64,000 nucleotides of DNA from Strigamia acuminata (Eukaryota > Arthropoda > Chilopoda > Geophilomorpha > Linotaeniidae): the NCBI GenBank assembly GCA_949358305.1, contig OX442319.1, forward strand, positions 10,478,001 to 10,542,000. Direction: 5' to 3'. Positions 1-10,400 of this stretch are shown here, one piece after another; the stretch's first letter is position 1, and each line of letters starts with the position of its first letter. The notes below the pieces were generated by a model. That model was not told where the DNA came from. It saw only the letters and a list, made by a program, of their open reading frames with translations, and did not search any database. Both the position numbers and the translations under genes were made by a program.

Positions 1-3000
1 AAGCCGGACTTTGAGAAATTACGACAAAAAGCGAATAGCAAAGCGAACGTTGGCGAACAGAAGAAACAAGAGCCAACTATTTCAACACAAAGTACAACGA
101 AGAGTGCATCTAATCCTGAGGAAGCAAGACTTTGGCATGAGCGGCTCGGCCATATCTATTTTCCAAGCGTCCAAGCAATGAGCAAAGGAGGTGCAGTAAT
201 TGGGTTGCCAGTTCTGGACGTGCCAATTACACAATGCGACGTTTGCACATTAGCCAAGAAGAAGGCGATTCCTCATAAGTCGTTGCCAGGGATTAGATCG
301 ACAGAGCCACTCCAATTGCTACACATGGATGTATGTGGAGCATTTAGTACACCAACACTCTCGGGAAACATATACTTCTTAACTATCACGGATGACTTCT
401 CTCGTTATTCGACAGTGTACTTAATGAAGAAGAAGGACGAAGTATTTGACATTTTCCAAAAACACGTGAAACGAATAGAACGATTGCTTGGGAAATCGGT
501 TCTCGCAATTCGTACGGATAACGGTATGGAGTTCTGCTCAAACAAGTTTGGAGAGTACCTCCAAGGACTAGGAATCGCTCACGAGAGGACTAACGCGTAC
601 ACTCCAGTCCAAAATGGCGTTTCCGAGAGACTTAACCAGACATTAGCAAATGGAATGCGAGCGCTTGTGTACGATGCCGGCTTGGAACATCGATTCTGGG
701 GAGAGGCCATCCTGACTTTCAACTATCTCAGGAACAGGATCGCAAAGCTGAATTCGGACAAGACGCCGATGGAATTGTATTACGGACGGAAACCATCACT
801 TAGACATTTGAGAAAATTCGGGAGTTTATGCTTTGTGCAGAAAAGAATTCGAGATGGCAAAATCGACAACAAGAGTCTGCATGGCATTATGCTCGGGTAT
901 TCAAGAATCACGAAAGGATATAGAGTATGGCTGCCGGAGTTTTCCAAAGTAATTGAAACCAGCGACGTGAAGTTCGTGGAGAGCAGGCGCGGTGTTGAAG
1001 GCGTGCTGGGCCTACCAGAAAAGTACACGACCTACATCGATAATTTGGACGATAATATGGACAATGACAGTGATCGCCAATATTATTCGGATGAAGATGT
1101 CAGGCCGCCGCTACCCCCGCCAGTTCCAGTTAAGAAGAAGGAAGATCCACAACTGGAATTGCCTCCAGTTAAATTGAAATTTAGACTGCCAGATGACAAG
1201 TTGCATCATAATTTGCCAGAAGTGAAGTTGCTGGGCACTTCGCCACAACCCGGACAAGGACTTTTGAATCCAGTTCCAACCATTCCAGCATTAGTTTGGA
1301 AGAAAACAGAGAAAGTCAGACCAACTGGACAGAGAGATATCGAGTACACGATCGAGGGCTACGACAAGCCCAAGTTACGCTCGATACCCGACGTGAAGCG
1401 TTACTGTACTGATCACAATCTTCGCGTACCAGAGCATCTGTTTGAGGACAAAAGAAAGAAAAAGCCCTCAGAATCAAACACGACGACAGATAGTCTTGAC
1501 GTGGACTTTGACGATATCAATATCAACTTCGAAGCCAATCATCTAGAGGTCCACGTACCCGTACGTTATGAGGAAATTGCGACTTTACCCGAAAAGGATG
1601 AATGGCGCCAAGCGATGAACGATGAAATTGACACCATGCATGAGCGCGAGGTTTGGGAACTTGTTCCACCGCCGCCCAACACTAAGATAGTGGGTTGCAG
1701 ATGGATATATACGACCAAACAGAACGAAGAGGGAGAAATTGCACGTTATAAGGCGAGACTTGTCGCGCAAGGGTTTTCCCAAGTCTACGGCGAATCCTAT
1801 GAGGAGACATTCTCACCCGTGGTAGACTTTTCAATCGTGCGCTTTATGTTCACGCTACTCGTCTGTATGCTCAAATGGTCATACATTCAGGCAGACGTCA
1901 AGTGTGCATACCTTTATGCAAAATTGCATAAAACAGTCTACATGCGCCAGCCAAAAGGCTTCATCATTGAAGGCAAGGAGAACTATGTCTGCAGGCTCCT
2001 CCGAGCCATCTATGGCTTGCACCAGTCTGGAAGAGAATGGGGAATAGAACTGGAGGAGACTTTATTGAAATTAGGACTAGAACACGTCAATTGGTGCAAT
2101 TGCGTTTATAAATACGGAGACATTGCGTATCTAATCGTCTACGTTGACGATATCGTTGTCTTCGGAAAGCAGTACGAAGATGCGATGAAAATACTCAACA
2201 TGATTGGAACGCAATTCGATTTAGTGATTCTCGGACAAACGAAGAAGTTGCTAGGAGTCGAATTTCACTCGCACAAACAACAATTGGTTCTACATCAAAG
2301 ATCGTACGTGAACAAAGTGTTGTTGAAGTTCAAAAATCACTTGGAACATGTGAAGATTCGATCTCAACCGATGACGAAAGCAACTGTTCTCACGAAACGA
2401 GATTGTCCGGACACAATTGATGAATTCAAAGTCATGGAAGGAATTCCATATAGAAGCTTACTTGGATGTTTAGCATTCATCGCGTCGAGAACAAGGCCCG
2501 ACATGACTTATGCAGTGAACATCCTGAGCCAATTTCAATCGAATCCAGGGTGGGACCACTGGATTGCGCTACTGGACTTACTCAGTTATCTGAGAACAAC
2601 AAGAAACCACGGATTAATGTTGTTCCCGAATGATCGGATCGAGGTAATCGGATACAGCGACTCCGATTATGCGAACAACAGAGACGACCGAATTTCCGTT
2701 GGAGGAACACTAGTGACTTTGGGTAGCACACCCATCTACTGGCGGACCTTCAAACAACGGAACGTGACACTGTCAACAATGGAGGCGGAGTACGTAGCCC
2801 TTACAGAAACTGTTAAGGACTATATTTGGATTGTTCGTGTTCTGCACGAAATATCCCCAGAATTGGCTGGAAGATTCTCTCATTATGTCATGTGCGACAA
2901 CATATCAGCAGTGGATTTCACAAAATCTTGTGTCGAGAACAGAAAAACAAAGCACATTGACATCCGTTACCATTTTATAAGAGAGCTTGTTAAAAGAGAT

Positions 3001-3132
3001 AATCTTCTAATCGTTCACGTAGGCACAAAGTCCAATCATGCCGACATTTTTACAAAGTCAGTTGACAAAGCTGACCTGGTGAAGTTTTGCGATCGCTTCT
3101 TAGTTGATTTAAGCATTTTGCGGGCTCAATAA
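1..3132 (+). CDS. Ty1/copia retrotransposon polyprotein, 5' end cut by the window
   Basis: The frame is open from base 1, so the protein continues to the left; the first Met (178) is internal. Domains in order: GAG-pre-integrase zinc motif (H..H near nt 142-162, CDVC at 238-249); integrase core with catalytic D in HMDVCG (about 325), D in RTDNG (about 511) and E in GVSERLNQ (about 620); reverse transcriptase of the copia type (about 1570-2330) with the YVDD active site at 2140; RNase H (about 2640-3060) with D in GYSDSDYA and E in STMEAEYVAL. The integrase-before-RT order identifies Ty1/copia. No internal stops are visible, so the copy is young or recently active. Gag and protease lie outside the window. 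The role is self-mobilisation through cytoplasmic reverse transcription and chromosomal integration. Confidence 0.95.
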   Translation, partial: KPDFEKLRQKANSKANVGEQKKQEPTISTQSTTKSASNPEEARLWHERLGHIYFPSVQAMSKGGAVIGLPVLDVPITQCDVCTLAKKKAIPHKSLPGIRSTEPLQLLHMDVCGAFSTPTLSGNIYFLTITDDFSRYSTVYLMKKKDEVFDIFQKHVKRIERLLGKSVLAIRTDNGMEFCSNKFGEYLQGLGIAHERTNAYTPVQNGVSERLNQTLANGMRALVYDAGLEHRFWGEAILTFNYLRNRIAKLNSDKTPMELYYGRKPSLRHLRKFGSLCFVQKRIRDGKIDNKSLHGIMLGYSRITKGYRVWLPEFSKVIETSDVKFVESRRGVEGVLGLPEKYTTYIDNLDDNMDNDSDRQYYSDEDVRPPLPPPVPVKKKEDPQLELPPVKLKFRLPDDKLHHNLPEVKLLGTSPQPGQGLLNPVPTIPALVWKKTEKVRPTGQRDIEYTIEGYDKPKLRSIPDVKRYCTDHNLRVPEHLFEDKRKKKPSESNTTTDSLDVDFDDININFEANHLEVHVPVRYEEIATLPEKDEWRQAMNDEIDTMHEREVWELVPPPPNTKIVGCRWIYTTKQNEEGEIARYKARLVAQGFSQVYGESYEETFSPVVDFSIVRFMFTLLVCMLKWSYIQADVKCAYLYAKLHKTVYMRQPKGFIIEGKENYVCRLLRAIYGLHQSGREWGIELEETLLKLGLEHVNWCNCVYKYGDIAYLIVYVDDIVVFGKQYEDAMKILNMIGTQFDLVILGQTKKLLGVEFHSHKQQLVLHQRSYVNKVLLKFKNHLEHVKIRSQPMTKATVLTKRDCPDTIDEFKVMEGIPYRSLLGCLAFIASRTRPDMTYAVNILSQFQSNPGWDHWIALLDLLSYLRTTRNHGLMLFPNDRIEVIGYSDSDYANNRDDRISVGGTLVTLGSTPIYWRTFKQRNVTLSTMEAEYVALTETVKDYIWIVRVLHEISPELAGRFSHYVMCDNISAVDFTKSCVENRKTKHIDIRYHFIRELVKRDNLLIVHVGTKSNHADIFTKSVDKADLVKFCDRFLVDLSILRAQ

Positions 3133-3158
3133 GGAATGAGATAATACGGGGGGCCGAA

Positions 3159-3393
3159 TGTTAAGATATAATGTATATTGTTAGGCAATCACTTTTTACA
3201 ACATGTGTATATATATATCTTTGCGTATTATCATGTAGCTAAGTGTTAGTGTATGTGTTTGGCCAACGCGAGTGATCGCAATGTTTGTTTACATACAGTG
3301 TCTGTATGCTGCCTACAGGTGGCGCTGATTGCATTGAGGTCATGTGACCAATCAATAAAGATCACTTGATGTTTTGGTTCTCACCTGTTAACA
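3159..3393 (+). mobile_element. 3' LTR of the copia element
   Basis: Starts with TGTTAA and ends with TTAACA, a perfect 6-bp inverted repeat, just after a G-rich polypurine-like run (about 3147-3157) that follows the pol stop by 26 bp. It holds a TA-rich stretch near 3209-3218 and AATAAA at 3354-3359, about 35 bp from the end, as expected of an LTR with its own poly(A) signal. Length 235 bp. The 5' LTR lies outside the window, so identity between LTRs and the target duplication cannot be checked. Confidence 0.8.
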
Positions 3394-3467
3394 TGATGTC
3401 TCTTTCTTTCACCTGATGTGTTTTTCCAATCCACTACATTTGTCACTATTTGCAGAAGTTTGCAACA
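3394..3467. other. Short joint between copia 3' LTR and Ty3 pol stop
   Basis: Only 74 bp separate the copia LTR from the stop codon of the convergent Ty3 pol. Read on the - strand it ends in a purine run (GAAAGAAAGAGA, plus positions about 3400-3412), which resembles a Ty3 polypurine tract sitting right before the copia LTR. No Ty3 3' LTR is present here. Confidence 0.5.
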
Positions 3468-6400
3468 CTATTCAACATGTACCTCCTCATTATTGTTTTC
3501 TTTTTTATCCGTGTTTTTTGTGTTTGTTTCAGGAGTTTCTCCTGTTTCCCCCCCGACCAAAATTGGATCCGGAACGGATTCAACTATCTCGTTTACCGGA
3601 GGTGAAGGGGCGTCGAAATACTCCTCGTTGTCACTTGGCGGTGCTTTTTCCAACTCGCCAGCGAACATATCGACGATTTGGCCGTCAGTTTTAGACTTGA
3701 CTTGGCCTTTGGCCCACATTTCTTGCGGGAATTCCGGAATGTACGGAGTTAACTCTCGTACTTGTATCGACTTATGCTCGGTGTTGTCCTCGAGCTTGCG
3801 TAATTTATACGCGTTACCGCCATGCTTGCCGATGATCACATACGGACCATCTCTCTTGTCGGCCAAGCTGGCGGTGATTCCTCTCGCTGCATTTGAGAGG
3901 ATGTGTGTGTCCTTCCACACTAAATCATTGTTCTCGAAATTCACAAATTTTCCACCGCTTTTATCTTGTAAAATGCGGTCGCGCATGTTAAAAATGTGCG
4001 CCATCATATGTTTGTATGTGCTCGAAATTGTTTGCTCCAATTTATACACATACTCATGTGGTTTCTCTGGGTCCACCACATTTACCGACTCTGCCACTCG
4101 TGGGTCCCAAGGCACTCGTAGCTCTCGGGCGAAGTTGAGGTAGGCCGGAGAAAAATCTCTCGTCCTCGAGACTGTTGTTCGTATGCTGAACGCGATCTCC
4201 CTCAAGTATTCATCCCACCTATTGTGGATGTCAGTGAATATGCTTAGTGCATATTTAATGTCCCTGTTGAGTCGCTCAACGGGATTTGTTCTGGGATTGT
4301 AGGTCGAAGTATGTGACGCCACAATCCCGAATTTCTCACAAAACTTACCCCAAATTTTCGAGATAAATTGGGGTCCGTTATCGGATATTATTTTACGTGG
4401 AAATCCGTAACGTAACGCCACGTCGTAGATACATTCAACGATTTTCTCTGCTGAAGGTCTAGCGACGGCGTACAACTCGGGCCAACGAGTCGCCACGTCC
4501 ATTATTACGATAATGTACGCATTTTTATTTCCCGTAACGGGTTTTGGGCCCATCACATCGACACTTAAACAATCAAAAGGCGCGTAAGGCCCTAAGAAGA
4601 TAGTTTCGAATGGTGATTTTCTCCTCGGCTTACACGCTTGACATCGCTGACATTGGTGGACAAAAAGAGCGATATCTTTTTTCATCCCTGTCCAGTGAAA
4701 AAGCTGTGTAGCACGATAGAGTGTTCTGCTTACTCCCGCATGGCTTGCAAGCGGGTGCCCGTGTAACAACCACAGCACGCGACCGATTAAGGAAGCAGGT
4801 ATTACTACCTTTACTGCGGTGTCCGATTCACTCAAGTCATCTTGGTGATTTGGGTGATGCTTCACCAAAAGGCCGTCATCCAATAGGTAATCTATGGATT
4901 CGTGCGCATAACGACGCTTCTGCCTTCTGGTCAGATTGGGCGGATATTTTCCTGTCAGTACGAATCTAGCTCTGTCCTGACATTTTTTGTCTAATTTTTG
5001 TTGCACAATTATTTCCTCCCTTGTCGGGGGATTGCTTTGCATCTGCTTGCCGACATGAGCGTGGAAGGCGCTTAGAAGCGGGTCATTTATTCTCCGCTCT
5101 AGCTTAAATTCCTTCTTTGCATTTGGGTAATTGTCAGCAGCTGGTTGGTATAACCGCGTCCAAAATCCACAGAATTTTACATCTGCCGGAGACGCGGTGG
5201 GAATTTCATTCATCTTCCTTAAATCCCAACGGTGACAACTCGTCGGGCAGTAAATGATGCGGGAATCATCCTCGCCATCATCGTCAGCGTCGATAGGATC
5301 TGACACTGGTGCCCGTGACAGAGCATCAGCCACGACGTTATATTTGCCGGGCTTGTATTGAATGGTCAAGTCGCAGGCCATCAGTTCTAACTGCCATCTG
5401 GCTAGTCGACCTGCTGGCTCCTTTAATTTCATCAGCCATTGTAACGCTTGATGATCTGTGTGGACTACAAATTTGGTATATTTGAGATAATCTCTGAATT
5501 TCCTTATGGCCCACACAACGGCTAAACACTCCAACTCTGTGGCGTTGTAATTTTTTTCAGCGCCTTGGAGTTTGCGACTTATAAACATGCACGGCAGGTC
5601 TTGTTCGACTCCGTCGCGCACGTGTGTTTGAAGCAACGCGGCTCCCAACCCAACTCTGCTGGCGTCCGTATGTAATATGAACGGCCGGTTTAGGTCGGGT
5701 AGAGGCATTACGCCGACTTCCGTCAGCATCCTCTTTATCGCATTAAATGCGATGTTGCACTCATTTGACCATACAAATTCGTTTTCATTCTTCAGGAGGT
5801 CGGTAACTGGGGCTGCCACTTCAGCTAGACCCGGTAGCAACCTGCCGAAGAAGTTTATCATTCCCATAAACCGTTGGACACCTTTAACGTCCTCGGGTGG
5901 TGGGAAACGATTAATCGCATCGATTTTTTCGGGGCCAATAGCTAAACCATTGACTCCAATGCGATAACCCAGGAAGGCAAGCTCCTTTCGACAGAACTTG
6001 CTCTTGCCCGGATGCACGTGTAACCCAGCTTTTGCCAGCCGGGTGAGCACTTGGTCGATGTGCTCAATGTGCTCTTCGAATGTTTTGGAGGCAATAACTA
6101 TGTCATCTAGGTATGCCCATACAAACTGATGCAGGATATCACCCAATACGCTTTCGATTAGTCTCTGAAAGGTACTGGGAGCGTTCTCTAAACCAAATGG
6201 CATGACGTTGAACATCAACCGTCCAATTGGCGAGTAAAATGCTGTTTTTATCTTATCCTCTGGCCTCATCTCAACTTGCCAGTATCCCTTCGACAGATCC
6301 ATCGTCGTAACCCAAGAAAAGGGGCTAAGCTCTCTCAAAATGGATTCGATAGACGGCATCTGTATGGGATCTATTTCTGTCACCGCGTTTAATGGGCGGT

Positions 6401-7232
6401 AATCAATGCATAGGCGTGGGTCCGAGCCCGGGCGCATCACGAGTACAACTCGCGTCGCGTATTCTCCCTGGGCCTCGGAGACAATGCCACTGTCTAGCAT
6501 TTCTTGGCACATTTTTTGCACTATTTCACGTTTTTGCGGGTTCATTCCCTTATACGCAACTCGTATAGGTTTATTATCCGTCAATTTAATTTCGTGAATA
6601 GCCTTATTCGTTCGGCCCGGTTTTTTCGACAGGATCCCCTCATATTTAAGTAGGACCCTTCGTAGGGCTGCCGCTTCGTTTAATTCTAAAGCGGCGTCGG
6701 CGACAAGCGTTTCCACTACATTGTCCCGTTGCAATTCTGTTACGAATGCTTTAAAATCGTAGTCTTGAACGAATTTCTTTAGGCCTTTCTCCCACTGTGT
6801 CTTGTCGGCCGCTTCTTTTACAAGAGCTGGTGGCACGACAATTGCGGGTCTTTCCTTATCATTTCTGATATAATTCCAAGATTTCGTTATTGGATTTGGT
6901 TGTATTTCCATTGACGCCATGAGGTCTAAGCCCAACAGAAAAATTCTGTCGCATGTGGGCAGGACCAGGAAAGGGTGCTGTTCTACTCCTCCGAGCCACT
7001 CCATGGTCAATAATATAACTCCTTTTGGACGCGCCATTCCGTTGGCGGTTTTTAGACGTATATTTTTATTAACGCCTTTTATCTTATCGGTGAGACCCAA
7101 TGATGCTACTATGTCTTCGGAAACGAACGAGCGATCTGCTCCCGAGTCTAGCAGTCCCATAATTTTTTCACGTTCTATTGTCATGGGCAACATACATAGG
7201 CGGTTGGTGTATTCGACCGCCACGTTGCACAT
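3468..7232 (-). CDS. Ty3/gypsy retrotransposon Pol (protease, RT, RNase H, integrase)
   Basis: 1254 codons without a stop. Order on the protein: retropepsin near the N terminus (LLDSGADRSF, about residue 27); reverse transcriptase with YLDD (about residue 370); RNase H (LHTDASRVGLGAALL, then VHTDHQALQWL and NVVADALSR); H2C2 integrase zinc finger (HPLASHAG then CQRCQACK); integrase core D (SVDVMGP), D (ISDNGPQF), E (NPVERLNRD); and a C-terminal GPY/F-like module (GPYVIIGKHGGNAYKL). RT before integrase identifies Ty3/gypsy. The Met at 7232 is probably not the true start: the frame is open upstream to about 7328, and this frame is the same as gag's. Catalytic residues look intact. Confidence 0.95.
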   Translation of the reverse strand: MCNVAVEYTNRLCMLPMTIEREKIMGLLDSGADRSFVSEDIVASLGLTDKIKGVNKNIRLKTANGMARPKGVILLTMEWLGGVEQHPFLVLPTCDRIFLLGLDLMASMEIQPNPITKSWNYIRNDKERPAIVVPPALVKEAADKTQWEKGLKKFVQDYDFKAFVTELQRDNVVETLVADAALELNEAAALRRVLLKYEGILSKKPGRTNKAIHEIKLTDNKPIRVAYKGMNPQKREIVQKMCQEMLDSGIVSEAQGEYATRVVLVMRPGSDPRLCIDYRPLNAVTEIDPIQMPSIESILRELSPFSWVTTMDLSKGYWQVEMRPEDKIKTAFYSPIGRLMFNVMPFGLENAPSTFQRLIESVLGDILHQFVWAYLDDIVIASKTFEEHIEHIDQVLTRLAKAGLHVHPGKSKFCRKELAFLGYRIGVNGLAIGPEKIDAINRFPPPEDVKGVQRFMGMINFFGRLLPGLAEVAAPVTDLLKNENEFVWSNECNIAFNAIKRMLTEVGVMPLPDLNRPFILHTDASRVGLGAALLQTHVRDGVEQDLPCMFISRKLQGAEKNYNATELECLAVVWAIRKFRDYLKYTKFVVHTDHQALQWLMKLKEPAGRLARWQLELMACDLTIQYKPGKYNVVADALSRAPVSDPIDADDDGEDDSRIIYCPTSCHRWDLRKMNEIPTASPADVKFCGFWTRLYQPAADNYPNAKKEFKLERRINDPLLSAFHAHVGKQMQSNPPTREEIIVQQKLDKKCQDRARFVLTGKYPPNLTRRQKRRYAHESIDYLLDDGLLVKHHPNHQDDLSESDTAVKVVIPASLIGRVLWLLHGHPLASHAGVSRTLYRATQLFHWTGMKKDIALFVHQCQRCQACKPRRKSPFETIFLGPYAPFDCLSVDVMGPKPVTGNKNAYIIVIMDVATRWPELYAVARPSAEKIVECIYDVALRYGFPRKIISDNGPQFISKIWGKFCEKFGIVASHTSTYNPRTNPVERLNRDIKYALSIFTDIHNRWDEYLREIAFSIRTTVSRTRDFSPAYLNFARELRVPWDPRVAESVNVVDPEKPHEYVYKLEQTISSTYKHMMAHIFNMRDRILQDKSGGKFVNFENNDLVWKDTHILSNAARGITASLADKRDGPYVIIGKHGGNAYKLRKLEDNTEHKSIQVRELTPYIPEFPQEMWAKGQVKSKTDGQIVDMFAGELEKAPPSDNEEYFDAPSPPVNEIVESVPDPILVGGETGETPETNTKNTDKKENNNEEVHVE

Positions 7233-7278
7233 GAAAACACGAAATTCTTCTGTGTCTTCGACTACTTGAGGTAATTCT

Positions 7279-7443
7279 TCAAGCAGTAGGGTTCGGTTCT
7301 TCCGCCTCAGCCTCAGCGTTTGCGGTAATTACCTGCAAAGCGTTGTTGGCCCTGTCTTGAATTTGGGCGTTAGCTATGTCACTACCCATTTCTTTGACTG
7401 GTGGCGGCTTATCGAACCCTTTGTTAAACCCCTTTTTCTTCAT
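7279..7443 (-). CDS. Short third-frame ORF between gag and pol of the Ty3 element
   Basis: A 54-codon ORF starting MKKKGFNKGF and ending in an Ala/Glu-rich tail. It is in neither the gag nor the pol frame; the -1 frame from the end of gag reads directly into it. Gag and pol share one frame, but that frame has four stops in this 234-nt gap. It could be a linker reached by frameshifting, or the result of two compensating indels. No domain is recognised. Confidence 0.4.
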   Translation of the reverse strand: MKKKGFNKGFDKPPPVKEMGSDIANAQIQDRANNALQVITANAEAEAEEPNPTA

Positions 7444-7466
7444 GAATGGCGCAGACGGTCGAGAAA

Positions 7467-10400
7467 TTATTTCTTCGCCGCCTGCGCTGACTCGTTTTTT
7501 GACTCGTTTTTTGCCATGGCGAGTTTAATCTCTGCCATCTGTTTCATTATTGCGTCAAACTTAGCGTCTTCTTTCGCTGTTCTTGGGCACTCATTGGAAT
7601 AGTGACCCGGTTGGTTACACTTAAAACAACGAATATTTGATTTGTCTCTTGGGGCTTCAATCGATTTTTTCTTTTCAGGGTCTGCTTTCGACGGTGGCGT
7701 GTAATTTTTCCGAAAATACTTCGGAATTCGGCCGGCATTTGGTTTTAACCTGGCGCGAAATTCTTCTACCGCTCTATCTCGATGGATGAGATGTACTAGC
7801 GGTCCTTCCTCATCGCAACCCGTTGATAAGGTATCGCGATAACTTCGTATTTCTTCGTCCGTCGAATAATCGTCTTTTTCTTCTTTTTCGTCTGATTTTC
7901 CGACATTTTGTTCGGCTTCCTCCCCCTCCTTGACCTCCTCCAGTGTCGCTTGCATGGCTGACGCTGTCGGTGCCTTTTTAGGGGCGGCCAAAGGGTTGGA
8001 AGGCAGCGTGGATGTCAGTTTATTTTTTATTTGTAAACCAACGCTAGCTTCTGCCAGCTCCATTATACCGCTAAGATATTCAGTAGGGCGCATAATCTTA
8101 TCTGTCGCCCCATATCTTTCCGCACTCAACTTGAGACGTTTTGCGGTCGCTGCTTTCTCCGCTTCTGGTAAAGCGGAATAATATCTCTTCTCGATATCTA
8201 TCGTGTTCTCGAACAGGAAGGCGCTCATCTCCTCGTAGCTACCTCCTGTCGGTGCCCTTTCTTCAAGTAGCACCCGTTGCGAGTACTCCGACAAACCGCC
8301 GAGAAAGAAAAGGTTGAATCCCGTGGCATGAAATTCCATCGGGGCCTTTTCGAACAACAATCTGGCGCGAATGTCGTAATCCATTATGGTTTCACCAGGC
8401 ATCTGGCGAAGACCTCGCATCTTTCGGCTCACCTCTTCGGGTGTCTCGCCGTAGCGCAGGTCGAATCTCATTAAAAAGTCGTCCCAATTGACGCCTTTCA
8501 ATCCTTGGTACCACTCACGTGCCGAGCCTGTCATTAGCTCGACAATACCGTGGGTGAGCATGTCTCCTACGGTGGCTTTAGTGGCAGTCTTAATTCGAAT
8601 TACTTCGTCAAGGAAGCGATCTCCCGCTTTCCATGACCCGTCGAAACGGTTCTGAATATAAAATTGCCACCTAATATTCCCGGTAACACTCATGGTGTCA
8701 CGTCGGGAGACAGCGTATTTTTTCTTTACGCGGTCACCAGTGCTACGATTACGATCGTTTCGTTTGCTCAGATCGATTCCCTCGGCTTTTAACGAGCCGA
8801 GTAGGGCTCTTCCAAGCTCTCCCATCGTATACTGCCGACCCGTCGAATCGGTAAACGCGCTTTGTCGGGGAGGGTCCTGAAACTCCTCCCGTCGGTGGTC
8901 GCTATTTTCCGATCGACGTCGTTTCTCTCTATCGCGCGGAGAGTTGGATCTCTTCCGGCGATTACTTGATTTATCCTTTCGTCTGTCGTCGTTGGATGAG
9001 GGGTCGGAGCTGGGGTCGGGAGACGGTGAGCGGCGTGGCGGGTTGCGCCGTGAAGAGTTTGACTCTTTCCGGCCCCTACGACGGTCGTCACGTTCCCTTT
9101 CCCTGCGTTCATCGCGTTCTCTTTCCCTTCGTCTTTCTCCGGAACCTCTCTCCGAATCGTGATGACTGGGTGCATTTGACTCCAGTCCATCTGACGACGA
9201 ATCACTATTTCCGTAGTGAAAATATTTCGGTCTTTCATCGCGTTTGCCTTCTTCTCGCGAAGAGGTGCGATCATGCGATTGTCTCCTTGACGACTCGTCG
9301 TCTTTAAGGATGGGCACTGGTTGTTGCCACTCAGTCCCTTGCGGATTATCATGCTGTTGGCTTGTGAGAGCTTGCTCTTCATTTCGCCTAGCATTATTAG
9401 CGTTGATTAATCGCGTTATCGCATTATTTGTGGCTGAATCGAGAGCTTGCATGCGGGGCCGAGTTTGTTGTTCTCTGGCCGACGCATCTCTCTTGCGCGG
9501 AGTAGCTGGTGTTGCCCTCTCCGGCTGGGGTTTGGGTTTGGCCTTCGGCGTGCGCTTTGGGTCTCCCTCTAGGCTCTCGTCGGACAGCTCGGATGAACTG
9601 ACCTCTGGTTTGCGTACGGATTTCGGGTCATCTCGTCGCAATCTGGCCATAAATGCTCGCTCTGCTTCTTGTTGCGAGTGGAAAGCATATCGATGTGCTC
9701 TCAGGGCTCGGTCAACTATTTCTACCTCCTCGGGAGTAGTCGGATTGGGCTGGGTTCTGCCGTACTCGAGAGCTTGCGCTTCTCTTTCCGCCAGCTTCCT
9801 CCGTCTCTCGCGAATGGCTTGTCGAGCCTCATTCTCTGCATCCGCTTCAAATTGAGCGGAATCAACCAATTGTTGAGCGTGTGCACCTTCAACAATGGTG
9901 ATTTGTGGGGATACACTGTGCGCTTTTAAAGCTGCACGTACGATTTGTAACGTTTCGTACACTGTAATCTTTCCCGTCGGAAGGGTGTACCTCACTCCTT
10001 CCGCTTGTGCCAACTGCATCGCATCAATCAAGGTGCCCGAGACGCTGTAAGGCTGGCTCGAAACACGCTTGACAGAGGATGAGTTGGACTTGTGCCCTTC
10101 AGACATTACCGAGGCTGGTCGACTGTGCGTAATTGGCGTGTTTAGCGCTGAATTCGCTGTCGTGTCGGACGCCGTCCTTTGTATCGAAGACGTCGCTCTC
10201 GGATCGCTCACCTCGGTATCGTGCGTTAGACGAGGCGATTGGTTACGGGATAAAACCTCGTTTCCGCTCGTCTCGCCGTCACGATTGGGACGCGGCGGTT
10301 TGGGGTGGGACGGATCCTCACTCCGCTCCGTCTCGTCTAATCGCGGCCTCGTCTCGGCGTGAGACGGGTGCGATGCCTCCGAAGCGCTTCGTCGGTCTGG

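Noticed and set aside
8789-9855. Long ORFs on both strands inside Ty3 gag
   Set aside because: Shadows of the Arg/Ser-rich gag frame, whose codon bias suppresses stops in other frames.
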